A stretch of DNA of 45,550 nt, from positions 1 to 45,550 of IMG/VR virus record IMGVR_UViG_3300020455_000026; one strand, written 5' to 3'. Position numbers and translations under genes: made by a program. This document shows positions 7,145 to 15,110 of the stretch, piece after piece (within the stretch, counting starts at the first letter, position 1; each line of letters opens with the position of its first letter). This DNA comes from a virus. The notes under the pieces are model-generated. The model ran no database searches. It was given only the letters and a program-made list of their open reading frames with translations, and was not told the origin of the DNA.

Positions 7145-7593
7145 TATTTACCTCTAGTTATTGCTACTATTTTTTTTAATTGTGATTCGATTACTGTTTT
7201 ACGATTAGGCCAGTAAATGTAATTCTCTGGCGCCTTTGCTAATTTTAACATCAAAGGTATTACTAACTTTTCTAACTCAGTAAATTTACTTTTCATTTCT
7301 TTGCCAAGATTATCTTTTCTCAAATCGTATTCATCATCCATTTGTTTCTTAGCAATATCAAGTTCAGTCTCATTCTTCTCTTTAATCTCAGACTTAGCAG
7401 AATTAACTGCTGAATATATCTTGTCTAATTTACTCTCTAGTGCTTTTAAAGATCCGTCAGTTACCTTAGCAACTTCACTAGCAGCTGTCTTTGCAACTGC
7501 TTCAGTATCTTTTGTTTCACTAGGTTTTGAGTCAGTTGTGGTAAAACCCCAATCTAAATCGGTATCAAAACCATCTAAAAAATCTAAATCCAT
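7144..7593 (-). CDS. Conserved coiled-coil phage protein, function unknown
   Basis: 149 aa. Acidic, Trp-containing N-terminus (MDLDFLDGFDTDLDWGFTTT), a central helical region of ~80 residues with heptads, and a C-terminal NYIYWPNRK segment. From memory, proteins with this ending recur in marine T4-like phages without a known function. The ATG has a GGA Shine-Dalgarno. Its 5' leader contains the structured RNA at 7609-7733. Confidence 0.7.
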   Translation of the reverse strand: MDLDFLDGFDTDLDWGFTTTDSKPSETKDTEAVAKTAASEVAKVTDGSLKALESKLDKIYSAVNSAKSEIKEKNETELDIAKKQMDDEYDLRKDNLGKEMKSKFTELEKLVIPLMLKLAKAPENYIYWPNRKTVIESQLKKIVAITRGK

Positions 7594-7608
7594 ATTTGTT
7601 CCTTTGTT

Positions 7609-7733
7609 GGGCGAGTAGTAATTTATTCGCCTATCCCGGTGCCCTACTCGCCCCGGTGTTGTTGCCTTGTCGGATTGATTTACTCAACTTCTTATGTGCT
7701 AAAGCACGGTGTTGTAAATGTCTCGACAGCAAC
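7609..7733 (-). ncRNA. Structured RNA or leader with defined 5' end, family not recognised
   Basis: A GC-richer island between two genes. The RNA begins GUUGC-U-GUCG (7733-7724), which pairs with CGAC-AAG-GCAAC (7672-7661). Inside this stem are a GUGC-UUUA-GCAC hairpin (7707-7696) and a small UUGA/UCAA hairpin. A second domain is a perfect 10-bp stem, GGGCGAGTAG with CTACTCGCCC (7653-7644 with 7618-7609). No U-run follows, so it is not an intrinsic terminator. A late-promoter octamer at 7746-7739 places +1 at 7733, the first base of the closing stem. It could be a stable small RNA or a cis-acting leader of the 7144-7593 gene. It is not a recognisable tRNA. Confidence 0.6.
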
Positions 7734-7738
7734 ATAAC

Positions 7739-7746
7739 TATTTATC
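7739..7746 (-). promoter_or_regulatory. Late-type promoter of the structured RNA
   Basis: GATAAATA. By T4 spacing the start site is 7733, exactly the foot of the first RNA stem. The octamer begins just after the last sense codon of the 7746-8057 gene. Confidence 0.6.
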
Positions 7747-8057
7747 TAATCTACGATCTTCCCGTACTTCTTTTTAATTTTTTCTAGTGCGGCCTTTGTC
7801 TTTGCTTCTTTTGCCCCTCTTTTTCTATATCTATCAGCAAGAGGACTATGTGGATGAGCGTCAGCAACTTTACCTAAAACCTCTTTAAATCCATCATCTA
7901 TCTTACTATCTAATTGTCCGACACTACTCACTATACCAACACTTGTAGGTACTAGTTCTATATTCTTTTTCTTAGTAAATTTTTCCATTTCAGATATAGA
8001 CATTAGGTCATCCCATTCTTCACCTGTTTGTTTATCTCTAAATGTATATAAGGGCAT
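7746..8057 (-). CDS. Conserved hypothetical phage protein (103 aa)
   Basis: Starts MPLYTFRDKQTGEEWDDLMS, a strand-rich opening like the FmdB-type zinc ribbon but without any Cys. A middle segment (DDGFKEVLGKVADAHPHSPL) and a Lys-rich C-terminal helix follow. Similar proteins exist in T4-like marine phages (from memory) with no assigned function. Start overlaps the upstream stop by 1 nt (TAATG). Confidence 0.7.
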   Translation of the reverse strand: MPLYTFRDKQTGEEWDDLMSISEMEKFTKKKNIELVPTSVGIVSSVGQLDSKIDDGFKEVLGKVADAHPHSPLADRYRKRGAKEAKTKAALEKIKKKYGKIVD

Positions 8058-8305
8058 TATAGTTTAAATTGATCAAATGATATTCTACCATTTGGTTGTT
8101 TCCAAGTACCGTCTGTATTATAGTGATCAGGATGTTTACCTGTTTCTTTAAACTTATTTATAGTTTTTGTCAAAGCATATCCCTCTTCATTTTTCATATT
8201 CATAAATTTATTTAATACTATATTATCAGGATCTGCTTTATATAGTTCTATAGCAAGATAGTCTATCACTTTCTCATCCATAGATGTTTTTAAATGTTTA
8301 CCCAT
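8057..8305 (-). CDS. 82-aa hypothetical protein
   Basis: Mostly helical N-terminus and a polar C-terminus (WKQPNGRISFDQFKL). No family recognised. Translationally coupled on both sides (1-nt overlaps). The TATAAATA at 8155-8162 lies inside this frame and is probably incidental. Confidence 0.6.
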   Translation of the reverse strand: MGKHLKTSMDEKVIDYLAIELYKADPDNIVLNKFMNMKNEEGYALTKTINKFKETGKHPDHYNTDGTWKQPNGRISFDQFKL

Positions 8306-8559
8306 TAGTGTACCTCCGTTGATGGCATTTCGATATCATAAGGTTTAACCGTATCAATATCATCTATTATATGTTCTAATAACATAACTACTTCCTCTTT
8401 AGTCATTAGAGTCATATAGCTTCTAAGTGCAACAGCAATAAGACAAGAACATACCATCTGAGGTGGTGTTCCTTTCTGTAGCATTCTACCAGCCAGGTCT
8501 AGTATATCTTCGTGTGCCTCTTCTACTGAAACCACTCTGGCTTTCGATCTTTCTTCCAT
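8305..8559 (-). CDS. 84-aa hypothetical protein
   Basis: All-helical, with a hydrophobic centre containing two Cys (MVCSCLIAVALRSYMTLMT) and an acidic C-terminal region. It starts inside the 3' end of the next upstream gene (37-nt overlap). No family recognised. Confidence 0.6.
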   Translation of the reverse strand: MEERSKARVVSVEEAHEDILDLAGRMLQKGTPPQMVCSCLIAVALRSYMTLMTKEEVVMLLEHIIDDIDTVKPYDIEMPSTEVH

Positions 8560-9065
8560 GTTGCAAATCCTCTCTTATGTTTCATATAATATTGTCTGTA
8601 TGCTGTTATAGAATCACCTACTACTTTTACCTCATCAGGCATAGCTTGTGGTGGTTCTGTAAACTTTTTATTAAGTGGTGCATTTTTAGGTATTTCTCTT
8701 AATACTTTTCTTAGTTTGTAATCTGTTAAATGTTGTTTGCCATATCTATATGTAAACTCATCACATAGGTGAGCCCACATTTGATACAACCACCAGTATT
8801 GATAAGCACTTTCTCTAACCCATACGGCACTAGGGTGATGTATATGACTTGCCTTATAAACTATTTGCTCTTTAGCAATATCTTCACACAGCCATCTTTT
8901 AACTCTTCTACCTGTTTTAGTTCTACCTTCATATTCTAGACCATCAAGCATTCTGTGTGCTGTTGACATTAATTGAGCATACTCGATAATCATTTTAACA
9001 CAATGTTTATCTATATGCATTTCAGCACAAGTTTTGGGATCTTTATGTAAGTAAAATATATTCAT
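8523..9065 (-). CDS. Conserved hypothetical phage protein (180 aa)
   Basis: The start is set at MNIFYLHKDPK (9065), where ATG overlaps the upstream TGA (ATGA). An in-frame extension further upstream has no support. Rich in His, Trp and Tyr: HIDKHCVKMIIEYAQLMSTA, then HIHHPSAVWVRES and YQYWWLYQMW. From memory, this family (MNIFYx..DKHxVKM) is widespread in marine phages. It has sometimes been loosely linked to pyrimidine-dimer glycosylases, but I see no DenV motif. The conserved His residues suggest a metal or catalytic site. Confidence 0.72.
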   Translation of the reverse strand: MNIFYLHKDPKTCAEMHIDKHCVKMIIEYAQLMSTAHRMLDGLEYEGRTKTGRRVKRWLCEDIAKEQIVYKASHIHHPSAVWVRESAYQYWWLYQMWAHLCDEFTYRYGKQHLTDYKLRKVLREIPKNAPLNKKFTEPPQAMPDEVKVVGDSITAYRQYYMKHKRGFATWKKDRKPEWFQ

Positions 9066-9244
9066 CTCATCTTTCTGAAAACTTGCGACCAATGTTGACG
9101 CCATTTAGGATCATCGCCATAGTGTTTGAGTTCGTCTATTTTATTTCCCCATATTCTTTTCATATCAGGATCTTTTGCTTTACTTCGTGCCAAAGACAGT
9201 CTTGCTATTCGCTGTTTTTTTAATATATTTTTTTCTCTCGTCAT
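9062..9244 (-). CDS. 60-aa basic hypothetical protein
   Basis: Lys/Arg-rich helix (MTREKNILKKQRIARLSLAR) followed by a Trp-containing tail (WRQHWSQVFRKMR). A perfect consensus promoter lies 24 nt upstream of the ATG, inside the glycosyltransferase gene, which it overlaps by 65 nt in another frame. This is unusual for a phage that otherwise keeps overlaps below 40 nt. Confidence 0.65.
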   Translation of the reverse strand: MTREKNILKKQRIARLSLARSKAKDPDMKRIWGNKIDELKHYGDDPKWRQHWSQVFRKMR

Positions 9245-10052
9245 AAGTGAGTCTGTGTGATATCTCTATTATATCAGGTCCTAGCGTATCTGTCAAGCGT
9301 TTAAAATCATCAGAAATCATATACTTACCAATATCTGCCAATTTCTCTGGCACAGCAAAACCAGTTTTATCGTTCTGATCATAGACATATAGTTCAGGAC
9401 AGTTTGTTAGATACATTGTAATATCGCCTTTTTCATGTAGCAGTCTGGCTTCGCAATCAAACACAAAGTCATCACCACTCTTTATATTGGTATCATATTT
9501 TATTTGAGCACCTTTTCTAGAATATAATACAATACGATTTATACCATCACCAGTTATATCAATCGCAGTTTGTGTATTTTCTAAAAATGATCTGACTGTA
9601 TCTACTGGTAGTTTTTCTAATTCTGGTCTCATTCTATCATCAAATAGTTTAGATGATCGCCACTCTTTCATAGTCATAAGTTCACCCATGAGCACTTCTT
9701 GATTAGTTAATGCTAAAATATCTATTGGGTGATGTTTCTCTACCATATTATTTAAAATTTCTATTGTGTTAGGATATATAAAATCATCGCCTTCAATTAA
9801 AAAAAGATAATCATAATCAGTCTGACTAAAATAATCTAATACAGTTTGTTTACCACCACTAGGCCATCCTGTCGACTCGGTACGAATATACCTAACGGGT
9901 TGTGTGCTACAAGTTGTCTCTACTTGTTTAGCATAATCATTATCTAAAGTATTACAAATTACAAGGCATTCAGTTTGTGATAAAACACTCTTTAAACATC
10001 TTTGAAATTTATCTATATCTCTACTTGTTAATATTGTTGTTAGTATTCTCAT
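9180..10052 (-). CDS. GT-A fold family 2-like glycosyltransferase
   Basis: 290 aa. The N-terminus (MRILTTILTSRDIDKFQRCL) and the acidic metal motif LFLIEGDDFIYP (about residues 83-94) are typical of GT2-type enzymes using nucleotide sugars. GWPSGGKQTVLDYF lies between them. The second half has KSGDDFVFDCEARLL, a possible acceptor/base region. It is the last member of a cassette with an Asp/Asn hydroxylase-like protein and a radical SAM protein. Its 3' end overlaps the next gene and carries that gene's promoter. Confidence 0.78.
   Translation of the reverse strand: MRILTTILTSRDIDKFQRCLKSVLSQTECLVICNTLDNDYAKQVETTCSTQPVRYIRTESTGWPSGGKQTVLDYFSQTDYDYLFLIEGDDFIYPNTIEILNNMVEKHHPIDILALTNQEVLMGELMTMKEWRSSKLFDDRMRPELEKLPVDTVRSFLENTQTAIDITGDGINRIVLYSRKGAQIKYDTNIKSGDDFVFDCEARLLHEKGDITMYLTNCPELYVYDQNDKTGFAVPEKLADIGKYMISDDFKRLTDTLGPDIIEISHRLTYDERKKYIKKTANSKTVFGTK
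9268..9296 (-). promoter_or_regulatory. Consensus sigma70-type promoter
   Basis: TTGACA at 9296-9291 preceded by ACGC, 17-nt spacer, TATAAT at 9273-9268. It points into the 60-aa gene and those beyond, from inside the glycosyltransferase frame. Confidence 0.85.
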
Positions 10053-10828
10053 TAATTTAAATCCACTCCTTTTCTAAAAACTATTCTTGCAAGTCTAGTA
10101 AAAAATGGTGCTATAACTTTTTCTTTCTTATTCATATTTAATGCCTTTCTAGAAATATCTATCATAAAAACTAAACGGTTATAAGGCGTTTTATTTGTTG
10201 CGGTATGATATGTTTGATTATCAAATCCGAATGTTTCTGTCCAGTATACCTTATCAGCATTGACCTCTAAATATAGTTGATCTTTTTTATGTTCAGGTAT
10301 GATAATAGGTATATGGCACCTTATGTATTCTGAGTGTATGTTCTCTAGTCCTTTATGTACAGATATGTAACCATTTGCAGTTAAGATAGAAAATGTAGCC
10401 TTGTTTATACAATCGCCATATCTGTCTGTAATCTTATCTAACATTTCTACTGTTTTAGGATAATGTAGTTTTACTAGATCATATGCTGATACTGTGCCGA
10501 ATGTAATACCATCTATTTTTGCCTCTCTATCTACATAGTTATCCCAAGCCCACTTCTTATTATAATATAGTGGTCTCATTTTCCAGTTGCCTATCATAAA
10601 TAAATGATCATTAAAATCTGTTTTATCCCACCAATTACCTTTAGTTATTTTACTTAGTATTTTTTTAAATTTAGAGTAAAAACTAACTTGCTCTTTCTCT
10701 TGTTTTTGAGTAAAATAATTATCGGGTAATTTTGAATTTTTTAAAAATTCATCTTTAATATCATATCTAAATGAGTTCATAAAATCACCTATACTACCTA
10801 AGTCATTCTGTAAGAATACATTACGCAT
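10052..10828 (-). CDS. Aspartyl/asparaginyl beta-hydroxylase-like protein
   Basis: 258 aa. The C-terminal ~110 residues fit the Asp/Asn hydroxylase family (2OG/Fe): SVHKG (His158), EYIRCHIPIIIP (Arg170), VYWTETFGFDNQTYHTATN (His208) and NRLVFMIDI (Arg218). The N-terminal 140 residues are not recognised. Such enzymes hydroxylate Asp/Asn side chains or other small substrates. It lies between the radical SAM protein (8-nt overlap) and the glycosyltransferase (1-nt overlap), so the three are surely cotranscribed. Confidence 0.82.
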   Translation of the reverse strand: MRNVFLQNDLGSIGDFMNSFRYDIKDEFLKNSKLPDNYFTQKQEKEQVSFYSKFKKILSKITKGNWWDKTDFNDHLFMIGNWKMRPLYYNKKWAWDNYVDREAKIDGITFGTVSAYDLVKLHYPKTVEMLDKITDRYGDCINKATFSILTANGYISVHKGLENIHSEYIRCHIPIIIPEHKKDQLYLEVNADKVYWTETFGFDNQTYHTATNKTPYNRLVFMIDISRKALNMNKKEKVIAPFFTRLARIVFRKGVDLN

Positions 10829-12671
10829 TTATTTTGTCTCTCTTATATTTCATTATTATATGTGATTTTCTTGCCTTAATATCTAATGTCATATTAACAC
10901 TAGCACTAGTAAATTGAACACCATCTATTTCTGGTAAAGATATATTTCTACTTACAGGTAATTGTCTTTTATTCATCTCAAGTTCTTTTACATTTTTATA
11001 ATAGTCTGAGGTTTTTTTCTTTAATTCTTCACCAGTAGTATCAGGCCTAGGACTTTCGATATCTGCTAGATTTAATCTATACTTCTTATCACTTTTTCCC
11101 ATCATATCTACCCACTCTAATTGAGGGTCAAATAGGTACTCAGAAAACATCCAAGTAGGAACTGTGCCATTTGCTAAGATAGTGCCATTCTTTTTTATCC
11201 AGTTCTGTGCGTCATCAATATCAAATCCCACATTGTTTATCCATCTCATAGGTACTCTTTTAGGAACCTCATCTTCTTTACCTTTAGGTGTGTTTATTTC
11301 AAGTGCCTTGTTAAAATATTTGTGAGATATAGTATCTGTTTGCCATAATCCTTTTTTATCCATCTCACCCATAATTTTGTATCCGTATTTACCAGGATCT
11401 TTTTCTATAAGAGATAGATTTGCTAATTCATACGCAATATGTTCATATTCACCTTGATAGATAGGCAGATTTAATGATAAAGTTCCTATAGCACAGAATC
11501 CATCTTGCCAGTGATTTTTTAACCATTCATTACCCTCATCTAAAGTTTTTGCTGTTTCATTAGGTAAACCAGCAATCAAACTAATATAACCAGCATAGAA
11601 ACCATCTTTATTATTTTTAAATCCGTATTCTTTAAATTCTAAAAGACCATCTTTTAATCTACCTACTTCCATACCTTTACCTATCGACTTAGCTGCTGGG
11701 TGGTGTAAAGATTCAACACCGTAGAAATGACTCATAAAACCTAATTCAATATATGTATCCCAAGATTTTTTTCTACCTGCAATTAGATCGGCCCTACAAT
11801 ACCCACCGAATAGAGGTTGAAATGGAAGCGTCTTAATCACATCAGCATATTTTTGTAGTTTGGGATGATAGTCATTAACAGTTTCATCAGCCAGTAAATA
11901 ATGTTTTACACCCCATTTTTCATAGTTCTCTACTAACTCTTTTTTTAAATCTTCAGGATCTCTACTATGATCTTCTCTAACACCTAAGATAGGATATGAA
12001 CAGAAAGCACATTGAAATATACAACCTCTTGCCCACTCCGTAGGTAATACTTCCCATGGTTTTATGAAGTCTCTATCTTCATATGATATGCCTAAATCTT
12101 TTTTGGGAAATGCTGGGTAATGTTTTTGAGCGTTAATTATATTTCTCTTACCTACTTTATAATATTTAAGGTCACCTTTTTTACCATTTTTTAGATAGGT
12201 TAAAAGTTCGAGCATACCATACTCACCATAACCATACATATACCAATCTAAATTATATGGTAATAATTTATCAACAGACTGTGTGCCTCCTATGATATGG
12301 ATGTGAGGGTACTTGTCTCTCACCCAATCAACAAATGACCATAAATGAAATGAAGATTGTTTAAATACTGTTGATATACATAAAAAGAATGTTTTGCTGT
12401 GATATCTAGATTTCCATAAATCTTTTAATTCTTCTAGTCGCCAACAATAAGCATAGTCAATCGCCTCAACATCAGCACCTTGCTCTCTTAAAAAACTTGC
12501 TATTTTATGAGCACCGTGAGACCTCATTATACCCACATATGCTTCTCTTTTTTCAGGTATCTTATCAACCAGCTGTATTAGATTACCATTGTAATCGTGT
12601 ACGCACTCATCAATTACGAAATTTTGTAGTCCACCTATAATTAAACCATGTATATCTTTAAGATAAGTCAT
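10821..12671 (-). CDS. B12-binding-like radical SAM protein
   Basis: 616 aa from MTYLKDIHG (12671). A TTG three codons earlier is a less likely start. The N-terminal ~160 residues resemble a cobalamin-binding domain (REAYVGIMRSHGAHKIASFL and HIIGGTQSVD), but the classical DxHxxG is not evident. The radical SAM cluster motif is RGCIFQCAFC (Cys217, Cys221, Cys224), followed by HYLLADETVND and the barrel. The C-terminal ~200 residues are unassigned. It generates a radical for an unknown reaction. It overlaps the glucosaminidase gene by 14 nt and the hydroxylase by 8 nt. Confidence 0.85.
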   Translation of the reverse strand: MTYLKDIHGLIIGGLQNFVIDECVHDYNGNLIQLVDKIPEKREAYVGIMRSHGAHKIASFLREQGADVEAIDYAYCWRLEELKDLWKSRYHSKTFFLCISTVFKQSSFHLWSFVDWVRDKYPHIHIIGGTQSVDKLLPYNLDWYMYGYGEYGMLELLTYLKNGKKGDLKYYKVGKRNIINAQKHYPAFPKKDLGISYEDRDFIKPWEVLPTEWARGCIFQCAFCSYPILGVREDHSRDPEDLKKELVENYEKWGVKHYLLADETVNDYHPKLQKYADVIKTLPFQPLFGGYCRADLIAGRKKSWDTYIELGFMSHFYGVESLHHPAAKSIGKGMEVGRLKDGLLEFKEYGFKNNKDGFYAGYISLIAGLPNETAKTLDEGNEWLKNHWQDGFCAIGTLSLNLPIYQGEYEHIAYELANLSLIEKDPGKYGYKIMGEMDKKGLWQTDTISHKYFNKALEINTPKGKEDEVPKRVPMRWINNVGFDIDDAQNWIKKNGTILANGTVPTWMFSEYLFDPQLEWVDMMGKSDKKYRLNLADIESPRPDTTGEELKKKTSDYYKNVKELEMNKRQLPVSRNISLPEIDGVQFTSASVNMTLDIKARKSHIIMKYKRDKINA

Positions 12672-13341
12672 ATTGCCCAAGTTTAGTTTTTATAATGTTA
12701 ATCACTAACTTGGTATATTTAGGGTTGGTGGAAAAGCGATATAAATGAAGGGATAACTCTTCGGCAGATATATTAGGATTTTCTGCCCTAGCATTTCTTA
12801 GTTCTTCATATGCCCATACTTCATTAATAATACGAACATAGTCTCTTACGCTGGCACATTTACTAGAATATACTTTTACACCCCAGCCTGTCCATTCTTT
12901 CTTTGTTGCAGGTAACATCCATTTATCCGATTTATCAAAAGTTCTTATGCCGAATAAATTATTTGCCTCATCTGCAAATCTAGACTTGCCCCAGCCAGAC
13001 TCTAATATTGCCTGAGCAACAATCATCTCTTTAGGTAATTGATAGTCTTTAGATACAGATTTATAAACATGGTCAATACAACTATCTAATGTAGAAACAA
13101 ATTGCTCATTTGTATCTGAAAAGATATCGGGTTCTTCTAATGCCCCTCGTATATCATCTATGAAATCTTGATCTGGTTTAGGTATATCTATATTCTCGTC
13201 ACCACAATCTATTTTTGTACAGATAAATTCTTTTTCAGACTCTTTTAATTCATCTGTATCGTTGTAAGACCATTGTAAAAGAAAAAATGTAATAAGTGTT
13301 ATGATAACAGCAATCATAGCACTAGAAATATTTTGTTTCAT
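12658..13341 (-). CDS. Membrane-anchored glucosaminidase (Bax-like lysozyme domain)
   Basis: 227 aa. An N-terminal membrane helix (residues ~7-24) leads to a periplasmic linker with Cys41 and Cys46, then a glucosaminidase domain: LPKEMIVAQAILESGWGKSR with catalytic Glu114, and ANNLFGIRTF. It cleaves the glycan strand of peptidoglycan. The uncleaved anchor resembles signal-anchor-release endolysins. A GGAGG Shine-Dalgarno lies inside the small upstream gene. With the M15 peptidase the phage has two wall-degrading activities. Confidence 0.87.
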   Translation of the reverse strand: MKQNISSAMIAVIITLITFFLLQWSYNDTDELKESEKEFICTKIDCGDENIDIPKPDQDFIDDIRGALEEPDIFSDTNEQFVSTLDSCIDHVYKSVSKDYQLPKEMIVAQAILESGWGKSRFADEANNLFGIRTFDKSDKWMLPATKKEWTGWGVKVYSSKCASVRDYVRIINEVWAYEELRNARAENPNISAEELSLHLYRFSTNPKYTKLVINIIKTKLGQYDLS

Positions 13342-13342
13342 A

Positions 13343-13471
13343 TTAACCTCCGAATGTTATTACTAGAGCAACAAAAACTAAAGCAATTAATAGACAAAAC
13401 ATATCTTCGCCCATTAGGTCTTTTTTTCCCATAGGATCTTCTCCGTGCCTATTTAATTTTCGTTTACTCAT
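13343..13471 (-). CDS. 42-aa single-span membrane protein
   Basis: Starts MSKRKLNRHGEDPMGKKDLM and continues into a hydrophobic segment (FCLLIALVFVALVITF). Charged, positive inside N-terminus. ATGA overlap with the gene before it, and its 3' end supplies the GGAGG for the glucosaminidase. The pairing suggests a lysis accessory role, not proven. Confidence 0.62.
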   Translation of the reverse strand: MSKRKLNRHGEDPMGKKDLMGEDMFCLLIALVFVALVITFGG

Positions 13472-13746
13472 TCGTGTTCGCCACCTTTGCCTCTTGTATG
13501 AATGCCGTCAACTTTTTTTCTTTGTACTTGTCTAAAATATATTGCTGTTAGTACAGTCATTGTAATAAACAAGGCATGAGCAATAGCAGATATACCAAAG
13601 GCATAGATACTCTCTATAATATAAATGCCAAACACAGCAGACCACATCCAAGCAAGTATTTGCATAGACATAAACTTAACTTGAAATGGTAAATCTTTAA
13701 GAGCATTTACTTTATCATTCATTATTAAATCATATTCTTTTTTCAT
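13468..13746 (-). CDS. Two-span membrane protein (92 aa)
   Basis: Start placed at MKKEYDLIMNDK (13746), where the ATG overlaps the upstream TGA and has GGAG upstream. Two hydrophobic segments (about residues 30-50 and 55-72) are followed by a basic tail ending in RGKGGEHE. Holin-like topology and position just upstream of the glucosaminidase make it a holin candidate. Family not recognised. Confidence 0.65.
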   Translation of the reverse strand: MKKEYDLIMNDKVNALKDLPFQVKFMSMQILAWMWSAVFGIYIIESIYAFGISAIAHALFITMTVLTAIYFRQVQRKKVDGIHTRGKGGEHE

Positions 13747-14012
13747 AATATTCTCCTCAATTCTCTTTTTGTTTTCCATGGTTTACATTCATACCAGTAT
13801 TCTGTTGCCTCATTTTGTGGTCCTTCAAATTGTACATTAGCAATTCTTTTAATTTTAATGTAACCTTTGACAAATAGACTCAAGGCAGCCTCATACTCTT
13901 TACACTCCTTATTAGGTCCATTGGTTTTCCTTCTAGGAGTTTTGTGTAAAGCTCTTCTACTATCTAATATATTGCGGACAAGTTTCCTCTCCGCGGCGTT
14001 AAGTTTATCCAT
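13743..14012 (-). CDS. 89-aa hypothetical basic protein
   Basis: Lys/Arg rich, with the helix MDKLNAAERKLVRNILDS and two Cys residues. It might be a small nucleic-acid-binding protein, judging only by charge. ATGA overlap with the following membrane gene. Confidence 0.62.
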   Translation of the reverse strand: MDKLNAAERKLVRNILDSRRALHKTPRRKTNGPNKECKEYEAALSLFVKGYIKIKRIANVQFEGPQNEATEYWYECKPWKTKRELRRIL

Positions 14013-14020
14013 GATATAAA

Positions 14021-14410
14021 TTATGCAACTCGACTTAGTTCGAGTCCCATTCGTTGAAACTTATTTCTCCATTTATAAAATTTTCGATTGTGATTGCCAG
14101 TGTCACCTTGAATAGTGATCTGATAGTGATGTACCATTTCGTGTGCTAAAACATTTATAAAATGTTTCATGTTTTGATACTTTGGTGATAGTGTGATTTC
14201 AGTTATATCTAGATCGTCTGTATCATAACAATATTCGCCAAGAGCCCCTCTTAGTTTTCTTATATTGATGGTAGGCATATCTAGTTTGCCATTGAATATA
14301 GCGTAATTCAATATATTAAACATCATAATAGCATTCTTCTTAGTTGTCTTATAAGGCTTCTTATAGTCAACCCCCTTTAAGACTGTTGCCAATTTCTTAT
14401 ATCTTGCCAT
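14021..14410 (-). CDS. SprT-like zinc metalloprotease
   Basis: 129 aa. HEMVHHYQ gives the HExxH motif (His90, Glu91, His94) and GNHNRKF supplies the third ligand (His107). The upstream NYAIFNGKL segment is the usual SprT start. SprT/Spartan-type proteins process DNA-protein crosslinks in cells; the phage role is unknown, though the family occurs in T4-like cyanophages. Two stacked promoters drive it. Confidence 0.85.
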   Translation of the reverse strand: MARYKKLATVLKGVDYKKPYKTTKKNAIMMFNILNYAIFNGKLDMPTINIRKLRGALGEYCYDTDDLDITEITLSPKYQNMKHFINVLAHEMVHHYQITIQGDTGNHNRKFYKWRNKFQRMGLELSRVA

Positions 14411-14441
14411 TCGTACCCACCTTTCTATGATTCTGTATAAC

Positions 14442-14477
14442 TATTTATAGTATATCATAAAAAGATTGGTACTGCAA
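14442..14477 (-). promoter_or_regulatory. Stacked sigma70-type and late promoters
   Basis: TTGCAG at 14477-14472 (preceded by ACGC), 17-nt spacer, TATACT at 14454-14449. A TATAAATA octamer at 14449-14442 shares one base with the -10. The SprT-like gene could be expressed both early and late, with a 30-nt leader carrying AAGGTGG. Confidence 0.75.
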
Positions 14478-14505
14478 GCGTTAATCCTATTGAAAAACTG
14501 CGAAA

Positions 14506-15054
14506 TTATACTGGATAAGATGGCTGTTTTTGCATAAAATTATCGTCCCAATGAAAAGCGTCTTTCACTAGATTCGCTGTAAGTCCTTTATAGACTTTAT
14601 TCAGTTTCTTATTTACGACATTTACTAAAAATTCTGCTTCTTCGGCACATAGACCCTCTAATACTTGAATGAACATAGTCTCTCGTTTGTTTTGAGAAAT
14701 TGTAGTATCTCCTCCTTTAACAAATCTAAACAATGTTCTAGCTTCTTGCATAAGAGCAGTATGCTCTGTGCCAATAGGGGCGTCATTTGGTGTGTATGGT
14801 ACATTACCTTTAGGTAAATCCCATTCAACGGCAGGTGAAAATGCACCTTTTAAAACTTGTCTTAATGCCTGACAATCATTTTCTCTTAGTACTTTAAGTT
14901 TCTTTGATTTATCTTTGGCATTATTTACTTTCAAGCATATTTCACTCATTAGAGTAACCTGACCTGTGTCAGTCTCAAGTTTCTTTGCCATTAATTTTTT
15001 GGTTGTTTCGTTAGGTAGTTTGCTAACTCCTAGTATATCATCTGTACTTTGCAT
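14506..15054 (-). CDS. Conserved marine T4-like phage protein (182 aa), function unknown
   Basis: Contains KKLKVLRENDCQALRQVLKG, the segment PAVEWDLPKGNVPYTPNDAP, and RRETMF-like QNKRETMFIQVLEGL, a pattern I recall in a conserved family of cyanophage proteins. Helical overall, no enzyme motif. GGAG Shine-Dalgarno. Expressed from the late octamer at 15111-15118. The sigma70 promoter of the next gene starts 29 nt after its stop. Confidence 0.75.
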   Translation of the reverse strand: MQSTDDILGVSKLPNETTKKLMAKKLETDTGQVTLMSEICLKVNNAKDKSKKLKVLRENDCQALRQVLKGAFSPAVEWDLPKGNVPYTPNDAPIGTEHTALMQEARTLFRFVKGGDTTISQNKRETMFIQVLEGLCAEEAEFLVNVVNKKLNKVYKGLTANLVKDAFHWDDNFMQKQPSYPV

Positions 15055-15110
15055 TTTTTATCTCCTTAACAGATTAAACTTTCATTTAAGTTTTAAGTTT
15101 TCAATAGTAT

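Noticed and set aside
7631-7735. A 34-codon frame (MLLSRHLQHRALAHKKL...) over the structured RNA
   Set aside because: No Shine-Dalgarno, the predicted start site falls inside its ATG, and the sequence is better explained by the stems of an RNA. Kept as a remote alternative.
8155-8162. TATAAATA inside the 82-aa gene
   Set aside because: Within a coding frame with no following gene start at suitable distance; probably chance in AT-rich DNA. The same applies to 23988-23995 in the o-spanin gene.
8523-9065. Pyrimidine-dimer glycosylase (DenV) identity for the 180-aa protein
   Set aside because: None of the T4 DenV N-terminal catalytic features are visible; only a vague recollection of annotation supports it.
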